Notes: generated from the sequence alone by a model not told the origin. A stretch of 64,000 nucleotides of DNA from Sinonovacula constricta (GCA_007844125.1 CM017573.1:8665137-8729136), one strand, 5' to 3'; positions 11,017 to 22,012 are shown, counted from the stretch's first letter. Numbers and translations are program-made.

Positions 11017-11222
11017 GTATACGTGAACTTTTTCTGATGCCAAAGTGGAAGATTTTCACTTTCAAAGTGGGAGATTTGTTATTTTCATAATAAACGACAG
11101 AAGGAAGTTATCTATTTTCAAGTAGAGAGATTTCAGAAAATGTGTAAAACTGATTTTAAAAATAATTTTAAACCTTAAAAGAGGGAGTTCCCCTCCAAAA
11201 GTGGGAGAGTTCACATGTATGA
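11017..11222. mobile_element. Element G, copy 1
   Basis: Shares tgaactttttctgatgcca, aaagtgggagatttgttat, gagatttcagaaaatgtg and ccaaaagtgggagagttc with 19931-20112. Ends are short inverted words (acgtgaact at the left, gttcacatgt at the right), so a MITE is likely. Confidence 0.65.
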
Positions 11223-11964
11223 TGATATAGTTCGAACAAAAACCTCAGAATTTCAAACAAATCACTAATGTTTAATGTAAAATAACAAAAAAACTCTTAC
11301 AAAGTGTAATAATCCACAATAATCCCCTCAAAACAACAACACTTTAATCCGAGAAAGAAGATCTACGAGGAAAGTAAGTCGGTCACAGGAATCACACAAC
11401 TTATGATCCAGCATCGCCAGAGTACTCAACATAGGTATGGAGAGGTGGAGATGGTAGATTGTTACACAGCAAACACACCTTAGAACATTGCCTTGTAGTA
11501 CCCCATACCTCCCAATCTACAGCAGCCTCCCCAACCCCCATCCCCCCTCCATCCTTCCATCCATCCTAACACACACAAATCTCAGGTATGTGTCCAGACA
11601 CTGTCTACCTGGATACACGCCAAACTACCCTAAACCTCATCACACCATGAACAATATACAGCATTACTGCATTAAATGGTAAGTCTGCCAGCAATCAGTT
11701 CCAAACCAATGTATATGTTACACAATCTTACATCAATTTACAGCATTCTTCATACAATGTCTACATTGCCCCCCCACTCCCTAAGAACTTGGAACTTTGC
11801 ATGCTGACAGGATTATAAAGAAATATCAGGCACCTAGAAAAATATCAGGCCCACAGAAATATAAGGCACTTTCTTTATCACACTGTTGTTTGGAACTGAT
11901 TAAGGTGAAAATATACACATCGTCAAGTGGGGTCTCTGCTACATTTTTCTTTGGTACAGCTGTA
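11223..11964. other. Unique stretch, two donor-like sites only
   Basis: Plus-strand gtaagt words occur after ggaaa (11375) and after aaatg (11681). The upstream open frame (11488-11682) is Pro/His-rich and begins at a non-ATG codon, with no good acceptor. A C-rich patch (ccccaacccccatcccccc) lies at 11533-11551. No gene is called. Confidence 0.4.
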
Positions 11965-12915
11965 ACCTATGTTTGACATATGAATGATGAAGTTAGACAG
12001 GATGGGATTTTATTCTGAATATCCCTAACTGCAAATAGATCAAGGTTTTTTTACCAGAAAAAGGGGACCGAGGAATGGGGTCTTTGAGAAGGAGAAATTT
12101 TTGCAGCGTTATCTAAAAACGGGGAAAAATGTGCATGTTTATGTAAATGTGCATGTTTTTACTTTTGATCTGCATAATTATGAATGATAAAATTAGACAG
12201 GATTGTTTGGGGGTTTTTTTCTTAAAAAATGGGATAGGCCTGGGACATTTGAGAAGGGGAAATTTTTGCAGCATTATTAAAAAAATGTGCATGTTAATGT
12301 TTATGTGCATGTTTAACTTTTGATTTGCTATCATGTATCTTATATATTCTGCATATGAATTATAAAATTAGACAGGATCGTTTGTTTTTTGACAGGGCTT
12401 GGGACATTTCAAAAGAGGAAAGTTTTGTAGCATTTAAAGGGGGAAAAATGTGCATTTAACATCATATCAGGGATGGGATGGGATTTGCTGGCATTTTTGC
12501 CGATACTGCGCAGCGACATTTCTATCCTTATAGAACAGGGGCACTTATGAGGTGCCCAGGGACTGAACCCTGCCGGTCCATTATACTGACACCGACGCGT
12601 CAGGCATAATGGTGTCCCCTTAGCCCCTAGCGTTAATAGGGAAGCCACTACTACCAACTTTAAAGTCTTCGGTTGGACCCTGCCGGGGTTCGAACCAAAG
12701 ACCTCCCGATCCGCAAGACGACACTCTACCACCTGAGCTATTGCGGCATGTCTTCATATCAGGTATCGTACATCTTGTATGTTTATTACAAGGCCAGCTG
12801 TCTTTTTTTCTTCATCTTAAACTCCTCCACTAGATTATCAAAGTCCAGTTCACTTAAGCTTCTACAGTAGTCACCAATCCACATCAAGGTGTCTTATTTC
12901 CACATTTCGGCATCA
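11965..12915 (-). repeat. Repeat-H, copy 2, triplicated and split by SINE-A
   Basis: Three diverged units, each with atgaatgataaaattagaca-like text at 11978, 12179 and 12353 and gagaaggggaaatttttgc. The third unit is cut by SINE-A at 12472-12753. The far part (12780-12905) has the minus-strand peptide-like stretch beginning WIGDYCRSLSELDFDN and running on through VEEF into a KKK-rich end, homologous to the stretch at 3130-3235. Confidence 0.65.
12472..12753 (-). mobile_element. SINE-A, copy 2, with 10-bp TSD
   Basis: Full-length copy flanked by tcatatcagg at 12462-12471 and 12754-12763. The TSD sits inside Repeat-H, so the insertion is younger than that copy. The head (right) has the A and B boxes; the 3' end (left) has the gatgggatggga tail. 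Confidence 0.93.
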
Positions 12916-12924
12916 TTTTGTAAA

Positions 12925-13556
12925 CCCATACCTTAGTCTTAATAAATACGATTAAACTGAATTGTTAAATAGAACTTATCACACAAAAAATCACTTAGTG
13001 TATTTATTCCAATTGTATTAAAAGCGTGATAGTGGTCTCTGCTAAAAATAGATATTGACATCATAGCGGAATACCTGGATGACAATATAAAGTGATATCA
13101 AAAGTAAGTGGTCACGTGGTTTTCTAAGTTTAAAAAACGCTATCTATGCAGTGTGGCTCGGATAGGAAATACGTGTTTGCAATGACGAGTGGTGATTTAT
13201 GCTTGACTGTTCACACAGATCAAGGACCTAAATGAACAGCATTTTAACAGGACCTTATCTTGTAACAATGACTTATTAGGTTGGGATTTGGGATTGGTGC
13301 AGCGACATTTCTATCATTATAGCACAGGGGCACTTGTGAGGTGCCCAGGGACTGAACCCGGCCGGTCCATTATACTGACACCGATGAGTCAGGCGTAATG
13401 CTGTCCCCTTAGTCCCGAGCGTTAGGACAGAAGCCACTACTACCAACTTTAAAGTCTTTGGTTTGACCCGACTGGGGTTTGAACCCGCGACCTCCCGATC
13501 CGCAAGCCAACGCTCAACTTATTAGGTTGGGAAAATAAATGTTGGCCTTTAAGGGT
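12925..13556 (-). mobile_element. MITE-D, copy 2, split by SINE-A
   Basis: Internal landmarks are present: gcgtgatagtggtctctgct, aaaaatagatattgacatca and cagtgtggctcggatagga. The copy is interrupted at 13287 by SINE-A, and its end region (gttggcctttaaggg) is diverged. Confidence 0.75.
13287..13516 (-). mobile_element. SINE-A, copy 3, with 16-bp TSD
   Basis: Flanked by acttattaggttggga at 13271-13286 and 13517-13532. The tRNA-like head is 5'-truncated (only cgctca of the A-box region remains) and part of the 3' region (the cggcatttttgccgatact block) is missing. Confidence 0.92.
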
Positions 13557-13754
13557 GAGTTTTACTCTTAGAGTACAAACCTTCAAGATAAATGGAAAAG
13601 TTGGGTTAGCTGAATATGAACACACAGTTTAACCCTTAGTTTGCTACATTTTGTTAAAAACCCAGGCTTAATTATCAGGGCTTTTTTTGCTTTAAATATT
13701 ATATATGTTACATGTCAGGGTTGATATACTTATAAACAGAGACTGAACAACAAA

Positions 13755-13819
13755 TAGTGTAGATCCTGATCAGACAGCTCCAAGCAGGGAAATAGCTGAT
13801 AAGGATCTACACTATTTGC
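13755..13819. mobile_element. Small hairpin element, copy 1
   Basis: Inverted repeat: aaatagtgtagatcctgatc pairs with gataaggatctacactattt around about 25 nt. A related hairpin at 17166-17218 has a T to C change matched by A to G on the other arm. Confidence 0.75.
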
Positions 13820-13852
13820 CTAAGCCTTATAAATATATGAATAGCAGGCTAA

Positions 13853-14168
13853 ATTTGTTTGTTGGGTTTATCATCCACCAACAGTATTTCAGTTATCTGG
13901 CAATGGTGTTCACTTGAAGCAGATATAGTGCTGCCATCATTGTGTATAGCGTGCCGTGAACACCTGGCATGATACCACATCCAGTCACATTATCCTGACA
14001 CCGAGCCAACCAGTCGTGGAACTACCCTTATATTTGCTTGAGCATTAGTAAGGGAGCTACACCACTACCATTTTCAACGACTTTGGTATGTCACGCCCCC
14101 AAGGTCAAACCTGGGGCCTCAGTACCTGGAGCCGATGCTCTACGGATTCCGCTACCAGGTCTGGTACA
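13853..14168 (-). mobile_element. SINE-B, full-length copy with 13-bp TSD
   Basis: Flanked by aatagcaggctaa at 13840-13852 and 14169-14181. The tRNA-like head is at the right (gctctacggattccgctacc, then aggtc). The body carries the tggcatgataccacatccag and gggagctacaccactaccat words, and the 3' tail at the left is tttgtttgttgggtttatca. This copy defines the SINE-B ends. Confidence 0.93.
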
Positions 14169-14379
14169 AATAGCAGGCTAAGTGTTGAATGTTAATTTCA
14201 ATTGAAGTAAAAGTACAGACTACTAAGTGCAGCAATAAACATGCCTTATTGTCACGAGATGTACTAATATGACTTATTTGTTATGGTCAAGGGTGGTTAT
14301 TTCTTAGTACACACCACTAGAAAACTGGGATAGTTGGCGGTTGGAACTGAAAGTGTGATAATAAGTATTTCATTGGGAT

Positions 14380-14646
14380 GGGATGGAATTTGCTGCCATT
14401 TTAGCTGATACTGTGCAGCAACATTTCTATCATTATAGCACAGGGGCACTTTTGAGGTGCCCAGGGACTGAACCCGGCCGGTCCATTATACTGACAACGA
14501 CGAGTCAGGCGTCCCCTTAGCCCCGAGCTTTTGCGGGGAAGCCACTACTACCAACTTTAAAGTCTTTGGTTTGACCCGGTTAGGGTTTGAACCCACGACC
14601 TCCCGATCCGCAAGCCAAAGCTCTACCACTTGCACTATTGCTGCAG
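14380..14646 (-). mobile_element. SINE-A, copy 4, with 15-bp TSD
   Basis: Flanked by gtatttcattgggat (14365-14379) and gtatttcagtgggat (14647-14661), one mismatch. Full length, with a small deletion after gagtcaggcgt. Confidence 0.92.
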
Positions 14647-14779
14647 GTATTTCAGTGGGATAATGGACTCGAAAACAGCTCTTAATTATGTCTCAACTGC
14701 CATAAGAGTGTATTTACATGTCCCAACGAGGACTTAAATCCATACAATAAGGGGCTGAATACTCGCAAGTCCCGACTCT

Positions 14780-15124
14780 TTAAAAGGTGGAATCCGACAG
14801 TTTGGACCAAAAATATTTTCATTATACATCTCAGTAAACCATTGTTATATGAACAGATCTCGTAAAATGCTGTTTATTGATGTCCTACACCTGTTGGAAA
14901 AGTGAACCATAATGTCACAATCATCATTACAAACATGTATTTCCTATCTGAGCCCTGCTGCACAGTTAGCTATTTTTAAAACCAAGAAAACCATGTGACC
15001 ACTAATGTTTTAGTTCATCCATGTCATGGATCAATGTCTATTTTAAACAGGAGTTCCAATTGTTCTTATTTACTGATACTGTTACATATATAAGACATAG
15101 GCAAACTGTCCGATAGCACCTTTA
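14780..15124 (+). mobile_element. MITE-D, copy 3
   Basis: Short subtype of about 345 bp with both ends kept: ttaaaaggtggaatccgaca at the left and aactgtccgatagcaccttt at the right. It contains gaaaagtgaaccataatgtc, acaaacatgtatttcctatc and agaaaaccatgtgaccacta. Both ends abut TTAA-like words. Confidence 0.88.
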
Positions 15125-15405
15125 ATAGCTTGACCTGAACGAATAGGCAATGAAGAGTACGGGCAGCAGAAGAGGGTGAGATGATGAATGAAATCTGGTT
15201 GGGAAGAGAGAGGTGAGCTGTTGCATGCAGACAATCCTACATGCCGATATTTATCTTTATAGGTATCAGGGCATATATACAGTCATAGACTGGCTAAATA
15301 CTGCAGAAAACAACACTGATTGTAGTTGTGGTGGTGGTGGTGGTAGTGGTGGTAGAAGTAACAGGAGAAGTAGGTTTAATGTTATTTTTATTTCATTTTT
15401 ATTTC

Positions 15406-15406
<1 letters not shown>

Positions 15407-15476
<70 letters not shown>
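15407..15476. repeat. (TA)n microsatellite
   Basis: About 35 uninterrupted TA units, followed directly by a MITE-D-like end at 15479-15508 (ttaaatgtggtatcggacaa). Confidence 0.95.
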
Positions 15477-15479
<3 letters not shown>

Positions 15480-15558
15480 TTAAATGTGGTATCGGACAAT
15501 GTCTGGCTAATTACTGAGGGATGAAGACCCCAGATGTATGTCTGGATAGGGTATGTTT

Positions 15559-16101
15559 AATGCTAAAAATGAAACAACATCTGGTATGAGACACAGTCTA
15601 CAAGATGATGCCAGTCTATGTATTAAAAAAAACAACATCTGGTATGAGACACAGTCTACACAATGGTACCAGTCTATGTATTAAAAATAAAACAACATCT
15701 GGTATGAGACACAGTCTACACAATGAAGCCAGTCTATGTATTAAAAATAAAACAACATCTGGGATGAGACACAGTCTACACAATGAAGCCAGTCTATGTA
15801 TTAAAAATAAAACAACATCTGATATGAGACACAGTCTACACAATGGTACCAGTCTATGTATTAAAAATAAAACAACATCTGGTATGAGACACTGTCTACA
15901 CAATGAAGCCAGTCTATGTATTAAAAATAAAACAACATCTGGTATAAGACACAGTCTACACAATGAAGCCAGTCTATATATTAAAAAAAAACAACATCTG
16001 GTATGAGACACAGTCTACACAATGATGCCAGTCTATGTATTAAAAATAAAACAACATCTGGTATGAGACCCAGTCTGCACAATGATGCCAGTCTATCTAT
16101 T
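15559..16101. repeat. 60-bp tandem array, 9 units
   Basis: Unit: aaataaaacaacatctggta, tgagacacagtctacacaat, then gaagccagtctatgtatt with small changes. Because 60 is a multiple of 3, open frames of about 130 codons run on both strands (15605-16006 and 15616-16011); both are repeat artefacts. The words tggtatgagacacagtct resemble the MITE-D end just upstream. Confidence 0.92.
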
Positions 16102-16230
16102 AACAGCCAGGATGTGTAGAAAACACAGAACATATGTTAACAGTTTGCTCAGAGATGCTGAGAGTGTTAGAGTAAGCGACTGCAAGCTAACAGGGGTCAG
16201 CATTTCACAGACTTCTAGGTTTTAACCATT

Positions 16231-17152
16231 GACTTGCTAATGTATTTATGTCTTGCTAAACATGTATTTGTCTTGCTAAACATGTATTTGTGTCTTGCTA
16301 AACATGTATTTGTCTTGCTAAACATGTATTTATGACTTGCTAAACATGTATTTATGGTTTGCTAAACATGTATTTATGACTTGCTAAACATGTATTTATG
16401 TCTTGCTAAAACATGTATTTATGTCTTGCTAAACATGTATTTATTTTTTGCTAAACATGTATTTATGACCTGCTAAACATGTATTTATGTCTTGCTAAAC
16501 ATGTATTTATGACTTGCTAAACATGTATTTATGATTTGCTAAACATGTATTTATGACTTGCTAAACATGTATTTATGGCTTGCTTAACATGTATTTATGT
16601 CTTGCTAAACATGTATTTATGATTTGCTAAACATGTATTTATGACTTGCTAAACATGTATTTGACTCGCTTAACATGTATTTGTCTTGCTAAACATGATT
16701 TTATGGCTTGCTAAACATGTATTTGTCTTGCTAAACATGTATTTATGACTTGCTAAACATGTATTTATGACTTGCTAAACATGTATTTATGACTCGCTAA
16801 ACATGTATTGGTCTTGCTAAACATGTATTTATGGCTTGCTAAACATGTATTTGTCTTGCTAAACATGTATTTATGACTAGCTAAACATGTATTTGTCTTG
16901 CTAAACATGTATTTATGACTTGCTGAACATGTATTTATGACTCGCTTAACATGTATTTATGACTTGCTAAACATGTATTTATGACTTGCTAAACATGTAT
17001 TTATGGCTTGCTAAACATGTATTTGTCTTGCTGAACATGTATTTATGACTTGCTGAACATGTATTTATGGCTTGCTAAACATGTATTTGTCCTGCTAAAC
17101 ATGTATTTATGGCCTGCTAAACATGTATTTATGGCCTGCTAAACATGTATAA
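16231..17152. repeat. 20/22-bp tandem array, about 43 units
   Basis: Units alternate between ttgctaaacatgtatttatg plus a two-base end, and a 20-bp form ttgctaaacatgtatttgtc. The word aaacatgtattt also occurs inside MITE-D (tacaaacatgtatttcctat), so an origin there is possible but unproven. Confidence 0.92.
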
Positions 17153-17165
17153 ACTTTTATGACTG

Positions 17166-17218
17166 GCAAATAGTGCAGATCTTGCTGGGAGCTAGCTGAT
17201 CAGGGTCTGCACTATTTG
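17166..17218. mobile_element. Small hairpin element, copy 2
   Basis: gcaaatagtgcagatc pairs with gggtctgcactatttgc around about 20 nt. Homologous to 13755-13819. It sits between the 22-bp array and SINE-C. Confidence 0.75.
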
Positions 17219-17231
17219 CTGCTGATTTGTT

Positions 17232-17472
17232 TTGTTCTGTTTTTTAAAAACATTGCCAAGACCATTTACGATCATTTAAGCAACATCCAGCTTTTTGGTA
17301 GAGGAAGTCCCAAGACATATGTCCGGGTAGAACCACCGGCATACTTCATGTCAGCCTGAAGACCTTGTCACATGAAGTCCTTCACCTCGAACGGGACTCG
17401 AACCAATTCGCTAATAGGTTTAGCAGTCAGATGGATTTGCTGCTAACTCTCTAGCAATATGTCAAGGCACCT
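17232..17472 (-). mobile_element. SINE-C
   Basis: Body with cgatcatttaagcaacatcc, ggtagaggaagtcccaagac, gtccgggtagaaccaccggc and cgaacgggactcgaacc, ending in a tRNA-like head at the right (aactctctagcaatatgtca). Confidence 0.8.
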
Positions 17473-17630
17473 TTGCAGGACAGTGTTAAGAAGATCACTA
17501 AGAATTAGTTAGGGTTATTAACAAATGTAGCAAGACAAGGGTCAAAGGTGGTATCTCGCAATTGTGGCTGTTAGATTTTTTTTTCTTCAAAGTATTTATT
17601 GTTATCAGAATGATCCCATTAAATGTTTGT

Positions 17631-17898
17631 GATTTGTCGGCATTTTTGCCGATACTGTGCAGCGACATTTCTATCATTATAGCACAGGGGCACTTATGAG
17701 GTGCGCAGGAACTGAACCTGGCCGGTCCATTATACTGACACCGACGAGTCAGGCGTAATGCTGTCCCCTTAGCCTCGAGCGTTAGGAGGGAAGCCACTAA
17801 TACCAACTTTAAAGTCTTTGGTATGACCCAGCTGGGGTTTGAACCCGTGACCTCCCAATCTGCAAGCTGACGCTCTACCAATTGAGCTTTAGCAGCAG
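17631..17898 (-). mobile_element. SINE-A, copy 5
   Basis: Full-length copy. Head at right (ctctaccaattgagctttag); 3' end at left (tcggcatttttgccgatact). No convincing TSD. A minus-strand open frame running through it (17498-17881) is not a gene. Confidence 0.9.
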
Positions 17899-17924
17899 GT
17901 GTTGTTTATTTGTTTAATGGGTAT

Positions 17925-18262
17925 TACTCCTCAACGCTTAAAATTTTCATTCTTTTCAAATCTATAAATAAGAACAATTGGGATTTCTGATAAAAATAGA
18001 CAACAACATCACAACGAATGACGAGGACAAGCTAGAACATTAGTGGTCACATGGTCTTCTTGGTTTAAAAATAGCTAACTGGGCAGCGTGGCTCAGATAG
18101 CAAACACATGTTTGTAATGACGATTGTGGTGTTATGGTTCACTTTTCAGACAGGTGTAAGACACCAATAAACATCATTTTACGAGATCTGTTCAGTGACA
18201 ATGGTTTACTATGATCTTTAATGAAAATATTTTTGGTCCAAACTGTCAGAAAGCGCCTTTAA
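17925..18262 (-). mobile_element. MITE-D, copy 4 (one end lost)
   Basis: Right end intact (ggtccaaactgtcagaaagc then gcctttaac). Contains cagcgtggctcagatagc and tggttcacttttcagacagg. The left end is cut near cttaaaattttcattctttt. Confidence 0.85.
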
Positions 18263-18544
18263 CTTTGCTATTATTACCTCAAAATCTCAATTTAAAGACA
18301 ATGTTAAGCTTCACTGTGTTGATATGAAAATGGTAAATTGGGTTCAAGTCATGGTTTGGGCTTCTTATGAATGGTTGATGAATTAGGGCCCAAGTCTTTA
18401 GCCAGCTGAGCAGGATCAATATAGGGTTTTGGCGGAGAATCAATAAGAGGACAATTAAATCAAGTTCCAGAAAAGAGGGAATTTTTCGGATGTTTAATCT
18501 ATTATTTCTTTACCAAACCTTTCACTGTTTTGTGTTTTGTTTTT

Positions 18545-18715
18545 GTGTTCTTTTTAAATTCATTGCAGCAACTGCTTATGATCATTATAGCAACGTCCAT
18601 TTTTTTGGTGGAGGAAGACCCCAGACACATGTCTGGGTAGAACCACCGGCGCACCGCAAGTCAACTTGAAGACCTTCTCACATCAAGTCCTTCGCCCTTA
18701 AGATCCCAAACAAAT
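18545..18715 (-). mobile_element. SINE-C, partial
   Basis: cattgcagcaactgcttatg, gtggaggaagaccccagaca and tctgggtagaaccaccggcg are present; the head is missing. The 280 bp before it contains gaatggttgatgaattaggg, a weak match to the element at 43362-43617. Confidence 0.8.
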
Positions 18716-18719
18716 GTCT

Positions 18720-19680
18720 GGATAACCACCCAATTCCATTACAACATGTGATAAAATTAATGTTCTTCTTGATTGGAGAACAATTTGGATGCTTTCTTGG
18801 CAAATGCATATCTTTATTCCAGGGAGATAATGCTGACAAATTTTTACTAACAGTAACAACAAAGTTGTCTATCTTGGAAATAATAATTATTATAGCATTT
18901 CATAAAACTAAGTTCAGTTAAGACCAAGGGAGATAATAATGCCCCACAATATCTGCATAGTTTTCTCCCTTGACACTTTTCTTTTTGCAGGGCATAATAA
19001 ATTCTTATCTACACTATATAGTTGAGAAAGCATTTTTTAAAAATTTGCTTTGAGTAATATTTCCAAATATATAAAACATGCAAATATGTAATTCATTGAA
19101 CTACAAATTAATTTACTTTCTCCTGTCATCCTTGAAACTATCATAAGAGAGAGAAGTTTATATAAATATACTATTATTCACAGTGGTGAGACAATTTGTA
19201 AGTAAAAGTTAGAGGAATTTCTATATTGCAAAAGTCCTATTTTTTTCATTGACAAGGGGAAGTTACTCTAATTATTGGAGTGTATTACCTCCCTTGTGAC
19301 AGATTATTTAGTATATTATTATTGTAGAAAAGATGTTTTTTTACACTTTTTTTAAAATCATCAGACCGTCACATGATTAAAAATTGTAACTTATTAAGAA
19401 AATAATGAGCATTGGAACGAAAATAAGCAAATTAAAAGTAATTTTTTAAAAATAAAATCAATTTATTTCTCCAACCAGGTGTTTTAAATACATTTTACAG
19501 TGACAGATTATCAACACCAGCATAATTATAGGATAACGCCATCCACCTGTGTCTGAGATCAGTACTGACCAGTAATCATGTTTTATGTATGCACATAAGT
19601 TCATTGTATCTGTTTTAACTCCCGATGCAGGTGCTCACTGTTAGTTGTTTCACTTTGACGGGATATTTTTATTTACACTG
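18720..19680. other. Mostly unique; one small hairpin
   Basis: AT-rich. At 19248-19302 acaaggggaagttactctaa folds on agtgtattacctcccttgt, giving a stem of about 18 bp. No gene is supported: a minus-strand frame near 19500-19555 lacks a pyrimidine tract at its acceptor. Confidence 0.5.
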
Positions 19681-19685
19681 TTTGT

Positions 19686-19870
19686 TTGATAGAAAAACTT
19701 TCAGGAAGTGCGAGGTTGGAGAGCTCCACAAACCAGGTTGAGGCACCCCAGTCGGCCCTTTTACCGACTGTCCGTTCCACGGCGCTTACTGATGTTATTT
19801 TCTTTTTGTGTGTCATGTCTCGTCTCTGTGTTTTTGTCACATTTACATTTAACTTGTTTTTCTTTGTCTA
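19686..19870 (+). repeat. Repeat-L, copy 1
   Basis: Homologous to 59405-59640 in the same orientation: ttggagagctccacaaacca, ccccagtcggcccttttacc, gactgtccgttccacggcgc, then a T-rich part with gtcacatttacattta. It holds a stem-loop agtcgg/ccgact. Probably the end of a transposable element; class unknown. Confidence 0.6.
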
Positions 19871-19930
19871 AAGGTAGATAAAACTTAAATATCTGCGCAT
19901 AATAAAGTGATTAAGTTTTCTGAGAACATT

Positions 19931-20112
19931 GACGTACATGTGAACTTTTTCTGAGGCCAAAGTGGGAGATTTGTTATTATAACAAAGAAAAAATTTTTTT
20001 TTGTCAAAATAGGGAGATTTCTGAAAACTGTGAAACACCCCTCATTTTCAAGTAATTTTGAACCTTAAAACTGGGAGTCTCCCACTAAAAGTGGGAGCGT
20101 TCATGTATATGT
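19931..20112. mobile_element. Element G, copy 2
   Basis: Left end tacatgtgaactttttctga and right end aaaagtgggagcgttcatgt match the copy at 11017-11222; the ends are partly inverted relative to each other. Confidence 0.65.
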
Positions 20113-20460
20113 GCTGAAATGCTGGTTATGCTCTTATAAAGTACAAGAAAATACCTTGACACAAGGGATATCACTGGTACTGCACTTTAATTTCAACAAG
20201 CTTAAAATTAGAAATAATAAATGACAATTCAAAAAAAGTTGCACCTTGTCAAATGTAAACAAAGAAGCATGTAGTACAAGCTTCAAAACATCAAAGGGTA
20301 CTTTTAACAACAAAAACAAATTTAATTGAAATTCAGACATACATAATTAAAACTAAATTACTGCCTTTTTTTATTTTCAAATTTAACAGTATAAATCATT
20401 ATGAAAAGACTGTTTATTCCAATATTAACGAGCCTGTCTACCCAACTGTTGATGTATATT
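20113..20460. other. No recognised feature
   Basis: AT-rich unique sequence before the 21-bp array. Confidence 0.5.
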
Positions 20461-21272
20461 GAAGGTGGTATCCGACGGTTTGCCTGTATCAACCAATAGT
20501 TTGCCTGTTGCATCAACCGACAGTTTGCCTGTATCAACCAACAGTTTGCCTGTTTATCAACCGACAGTTTGCCTGTATCAACCAACAGTTTGCCTGTATC
20601 AACCAATAGTTTGCCTGTATCAACCGACAGTTTGCCTGTATAACCGACAGTTTGCCTGTATCAACCGACCAACCGACAGTTTGTCTATATCAACCGACAG
20701 TTTGCCTGTATCAACCAACGGTTTGCCTGTATCAACCGACAGTTGGCCTGTATCAACCAATAGTTTGCCTGTATCAACCAACAGTTTGCCTGTATCAACC
20801 GACAGTTTGTCTGTATCAACGGACAGTTTGCCTGTATCAATCAACCAACAGTTTGCCTGTATCAACCAATAGTTTGCCTGTATCAACCGACAGTTTGTCT
20901 ATATCAACCGACAGTTTGCCTGTATCAACCAACAGTTTGCCTGTATCAACTGACAGTTTGCCTGTATCAACCAACAGTTTGCCTGTATCAACCAACAGTT
21001 TGCCTGTATCAACCGACAGTTTGTCTGTATCAACCGACAGTTTGCCTGTATCAACCAACCAACAATTTGCCTGTATCAACCAACAGTTTGCCTGTATCAA
21101 CCGGCAGTTTGCCCGTATCAACCGACAGTTTGCCCGTATCAGCCAACAGTTTGTCTGTATCAACCGACAGTTTGCCTGTATCAATCAACCAACAGTTTGC
21201 CTGTATCAACCAACAGTTTGCCCGTATCAACCGACAGTTTGCATGTATCAACCGACAGTTTGCCTGTATCAA
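20461..21272. repeat. 21-bp tandem array seeded in a MITE-D end
   Basis: Opens gaaggtggtatccgacggtt, the MITE-D end, then runs as about 38 units of gtttgcctgtatcaaccgac or its ...aaccaaca variant. Occasional units are shortened or carry an extra four-base caac word. The 21-bp period keeps frames open on both strands (for example 20652-21311), which are artefacts. Confidence 0.93.
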
Positions 21273-21399
21273 ACACATATAACAATATCTTACCCCTTGT
21301 TTGTTGGGTAAATTGGGCATAATTTCTTCATAAACTCCACCTAAAGTCCATATATAGACGATTTTTAACACTACTAGTATGCAAGACTGACAAATCCTG

Positions 21400-22012
21400 A
21401 AATAAATCGCTCTAAATATTTATTCTTTCCAAATGTACAAAAAGTATTGATCAGGATTTCGCCATAAAACAGATATCAGCGGCAGAATTGATTACACAGA
21501 TAAGGGATTGGGATTAGCAGGCATTTTGGCCGATACTGCGCAGCGACATTTCTATCTTTATAGCACAGGGGCACTTATGAGGTGCCCAGGGACTGAACCC
21601 GGCCGGTCCATTATACTTACACCGAGGAGTCAGGTGAAATGCTGTACCCTTTGCGCCGAGCATTAGGAGGGAAGCCACTACTACCAACTTTAAAGTCTTT
21701 GGTTTGACCCGGCTGGGGTTCCAACCCACGACCTCCCGATCCGCAAGCCGACGCTCTACCACCTGAGCTATTGCGGCCGGTACAGATAAGGATATAATGT
21801 GAGCGTGAAAGTAAGCAATCACAAAGTTTTTTTACTTTATAAAAAGCTACCCGTGCAGTGTGGCTCAGACATGTTTCCACTGACGAATGTGGTGTTATGC
21901 TTCACTTTTCACATAAATTTAAAGCATTTTGCGATAACTTTTTAGGTAATAGTAAATTATTTGATTGTTTGAGAAACAAAACTTGGGTCCAAATTGTTGG
22001 ATACCACATACA
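21400..22012 (-). mobile_element. MITE-D, copy 6, split by SINE-A
   Basis: Landmarks cagtgtggctcagacatgtt, tatgcttcacttttcacata and gggtccaaattgttggatac, with the end ataccacat at the right. Interrupted by SINE-A at 21506-21781. Confidence 0.8.
21506..21781 (-). mobile_element. SINE-A, copy 6, with 10-bp TSD
   Basis: Flanked by acagataagg at 21496-21505 and 21782-21791, inside MITE-D. The head has a clean A box (gagctattgcggcc in the printed sense). Confidence 0.93.

Noticed and set aside
11488..11682. Pro/His-rich frame ending at a GTAAGT donor
   Set aside because: Starts at a non-ATG codon, has no acceptor, and composition follows a C-rich patch.
19500..19555. Minus-strand exon reading RWMALSYNYAGVDNLS
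   Set aside because: Acceptor lacks a pyrimidine tract and the donor (GTAAAATG) is weak.
20652..21311. 219-codon frame with STDSLPVSTNSLPV-type units
   Set aside because: Period of 21 bp keeps frames open on both strands at once; it is the satellite.
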